This document shows positions 35,553 through 36,495 of a DNA stretch of 36,495 nucleotides, one piece after another. The DNA is from CAZILN01 sp964540005 (GTDB lineage Bacteria > Bacteroidota > Bacteroidia > Bacteroidales > SM23-62). Positions within the stretch are counted from its first letter, which is position 1, and each line of letters begins with the position of its first letter. The position numbers were made by a program, and so were the translations under genes. The notes under the pieces were generated by a model. That model was not told where the DNA came from and did no database searches. It saw nothing but the letters and a program-made list of their open reading frames with translations. The DNA is taken from NCBI GenBank assembly GCA_964540005.1, contig CAZILN010000053.1:1-36495 (forward strand), written 5' to 3'.

Positions 35553-36495
35553 ATGATCAGGAATATTTTATTACTTATCGTATTTGGCTGCCTGATTGCC
35601 TGTTCACAGACAGGTTCTGAAAGGCATACTGCTTCATTAACCGCAGGCACACCTGAAAGTACGGGTGTTTCTGATGAACGACTGAACCGCATTGATAACA
35701 TGTGCCAGCAAGCTGTTGCAGACGGGGAAGTACCCGGAATGGTAGCCCTGGTGGCCCGTCATGGTAAAATTGTTTATCACAAGGCATTTGGCATGGCCGA
35801 CAAGCAGGCTGGCAGGTCATTGCAGAAGGATGATATATTTAGGATCGCTTCACAGAGTAAAGCCATTACAGCCACAGCCGTAATGATGCTCTGGGAGGAA
35901 GGCAGGTTTCAACTGGACGATCCGATTTCGAAATATATTCCAGAATTTAGGGATGAACAGATCCTCAATACTTTTAACCCGGAGGATACATCATATACCA
36001 CCCTGCCGGCAGATAAACCTATTACCATCCGCCACCTGCTGACACATACATCAGGTCTCGGGTATGGAATGATTGATGGCGACGAGCGGTTCAGGATGAT
36101 CTATCAGAAGGCGGGAATTGTAGATCTGTATACAACTGAAAATGTCAGCATTGGAGAGAATATTCAAAAACTGGCGGCCTTGCCTTTACATCATCATCCC
36201 GGTGAAGGATATACCTATAGCGAGGGACTGGATGTGCTGGGGTATTTTATTGAGATCATTTCGGGAATGCCCTTTGATGAATTCTTAAGAAGCAGGTTGT
36301 TTGATCCACTGGGAATGAATGATACCTGGTTCTATCTGCCTGAGGAGCTGCATGACCGTCTGGTGCCGGTGCAACAACCGGAGGATGGAGACTGGGTAGT
36401 ATACCCGGTTACTTTTTATGACCCGGATTACCCGGTAAGTGGTGCCCGAACATTCTTTTCAGGTGGAGCGGGACTGTGCAGTACAGCAAAAGATT
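35553..36495 (+). CDS. Class C beta-lactamase-family serine hydrolase lipoprotein, 5' part
   Basis: Serine hydrolase of the beta-lactamase/esterase group (PF00144), cut by the window end after 314 codons. The start MIRNILLLIVFGCLIAC has a good lipobox with Cys17. The nucleophile motif is SQSK (Ser100, Lys103). A tyrosine motif reads YSEG where lactamases usually have Y-x-N, so this is more likely an esterase or peptidase than a true beta-lactamase. ITIRHLLTHTSGLGYG is a strong family block. The third motif (HxG/KTG-like) would lie past the edge. In polysaccharide loci such enzymes often act as esterases. The gene is divergent from GH5 with about 137 bp between starts. Confidence 0.9.
   Translation, partial: MIRNILLLIVFGCLIACSQTGSERHTASLTAGTPESTGVSDERLNRIDNMCQQAVADGEVPGMVALVARHGKIVYHKAFGMADKQAGRSLQKDDIFRIASQSKAITATAVMMLWEEGRFQLDDPISKYIPEFRDEQILNTFNPEDTSYTTLPADKPITIRHLLTHTSGLGYGMIDGDERFRMIYQKAGIVDLYTTENVSIGENIQKLAALPLHHHPGEGYTYSEGLDVLGYFIEIISGMPFDEFLRSRLFDPLGMNDTWFYLPEELHDRLVPVQQPEDGDWVVYPVTFYDPDYPVSGARTFFSGGAGLCSTAKD

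Noticed and set aside
35616..36400. True class C beta-lactamase giving antibiotic resistance
   Set aside because: The tyrosine motif reads YSEG and not Y-x-N, the protein is a lipoprotein next to sugar hydrolases, and the third motif is outside the window; the family is mostly esterases and peptidases.

Overview
The window reads as chromosomal DNA of an anaerobic or facultative Bacteroidota, probably a free-living or gut polysaccharide degrader near Marinilabiliales/Bacteroidales. The reasons are a type IX secretion (T9SS) C-terminal sorting domain, many short lipobox signals, A-rich start regions with almost no Shine-Dalgarno sequence, a -33 TTTG / -7 TATTTTG promoter, and a large 2-hydroxyacyl-CoA-dehydratase activase protein typical of strict anaerobes. 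Twenty protein genes are supported, two of them cut by the window edges. I see no rRNA, tRNA, CRISPR array, insertion sequence or phage gene.

Layout. 1-1214: 3' end of a heavy-metal-type RND efflux pump. 1276-6944 (minus): a GH29 alpha-L-fucosidase followed after 32 bp by a 1427-residue double-activase/dehydratase-like protein. 7114-9015 (plus): a DUF5060/DUF4038 apiosidase-like hydrolase. 9086-11014 (minus): an exported CocE/NonD (S15) hydrolase. 11184-12347 (plus): a GHL10-type lipoprotein glycosidase. 12359-17168 (minus): a T9SS-secreted multidomain glycosidase whose 3' end overlaps an MFS transporter gene by 14 bp. 17455-18324 (plus): a Tat-signal sugar isomerase/epimerase-like protein. 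18420-20222: TypA/BipA. 20554-21276: an exported 1-Cys peroxiredoxin. 21444-22340: an FG-GAP/VCBS protein broken by one in-frame TGA.

22363-32255 (minus) is a tight five-gene unit: GH2, GH26, CE1-like esterase, Tat-type carboxylesterase and Sec-type carboxylesterase. 32374-34287 (plus, divergent) holds a stand-alone HisRS-like class II synthetase-fold protein and an exported alpha/beta hydrolase. 34339-35415 (minus) is a GH5 beta-mannanase-like enzyme, and 35553 to the edge (plus) is the start of a class C beta-lactamase-family lipoprotein.

Together the genes suggest extracellular and periplasmic breakdown of decorated plant polysaccharides. GH26, GH5 and GH2 would cut a mannan backbone, four esterases or hydrolases would remove acyl groups, and the fucosidase, apiosidase-like and arabinofuranosidase-like enzymes would handle side chains. 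No SusC/SusD pair lies in the window. The most unusual points are the HisRS-like protein, the GH2 gene that has no ATG/GTG/TTG before its obvious lipoprotein signal (an ATT sits exactly where the start is expected), a GH26 fused to a lipocalin-like C-terminal domain, and the Trp-to-TGA interruption of the FG-GAP gene.
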